Origin: Acanthaster planci
Taxonomy: Eukaryota > Echinodermata > Asteroidea > Valvatida > Acanthasteridae
Direction: 5' to 3'
NCBI RefSeq assembly: GCF_001949145.1
Contig: NW_019091414.1
Location: 196,616-260,615, forward strand
DNA: 64,000 nucleotides
This document shows positions 63,904 through 64,000 of the stretch, piece by piece. Within the stretch, counting starts at the first letter, position 1. Each line of letters starts with the position of its first letter. Position numbers and translations under genes: made by a program. The notes under the pieces were generated by a model. It was not told the DNA's origin and did not search any database. It saw only the letters and a program-made list of their open reading frames with translations.

Positions 63904-64000
63904 CAGCCCCACCCCTCAAAAACAATCATCATCTATCCCCCCAGCCCCACCCCTCAAAAACAATCATCATCTATCCCCCAGCCCCACCCCTCAAAAACAA
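63904..64000. repeat. 37/38-bp tandem repeat cut by window end
   Basis: CAGCCCCACCCCTCAAAAAC followed by AATCATCATCTATCCCC repeats at 63904, 63942 and 63979. The array continues past the right edge, so its length is unknown. Confidence 0.9.

Noticed and set aside
1-64000. TACATGTA as a simple transcription-factor site
   Set aside because: Its density, tandem six-base ladders and presence inside LINE codons and foldback arms fit insertion better than a regulatory role; kept only as a rival explanation.

Overview
The window is AT-rich animal genomic DNA. It has long introns, GT-AG splice sites, a non-LTR retrotransposon, tRNA-derived SINE remnants, many inverted-repeat elements, and a very large excess of the palindromes TACATGTA, TACCGGTA and TAGGCCTA. 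The gene content and repeat style suggest a marine invertebrate, perhaps a deuterostome such as a hemichordate, echinoderm or lancelet. I cannot name the species. Two assembly gaps (runs of N) lie at 8554-9138 and 50800-51258.

One gene can be read with confidence: the 5' half of a class III transmembrane adenylate cyclase on the minus strand, most like vertebrate ADCY2/4/7. Six coding exons run from right to left: start exon 36415-36489, then 30038-30454, 15958-16308, 9139-9259 (its end lies in the first gap), 6993-7162 and 5660-5771. Splice phases agree at every junction that can be checked. Together they encode the N-terminal tail, the first six membrane helices, the signalling-helix linker and the start of the C1a catalytic domain with its first metal-binding aspartate. 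The rest of the gene lies beyond the left edge.

The introns hold most of the other features. The 13.7 kb intron 16309-30037 contains a decayed ~3.2 kb LINE of CR1/L2 (Jockey superfamily) type in the gene's orientation, a 41-bp minisatellite, a SINE head and a relic resembling a Penelope-type hammerhead ribozyme. Region 36490-64000, upstream of the start codon, has no gene I can support. It contains several MITE-like foldbacks, a cluster of a TGTCACATGGACAGAC motif, tRNA-like sequence and two weak exon candidates.

The most interesting signal concerns the TACATGTA octamer. In two inverted repeats one arm carries TACATGTA where the other arm lacks exactly six bases. Inside the LINE coding region the octamer appears at places that read as two-residue insertions. 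TA-CATG-TA is the product expected when a Tc1-type transposon leaves a TA site with a 2-nt stagger, and TA-CCGG-TA and TA-GGCC-TA have the same form. My working hypothesis is that the genome is peppered with transposon excision footprints, or with a 6-bp insertion process that mimics them.
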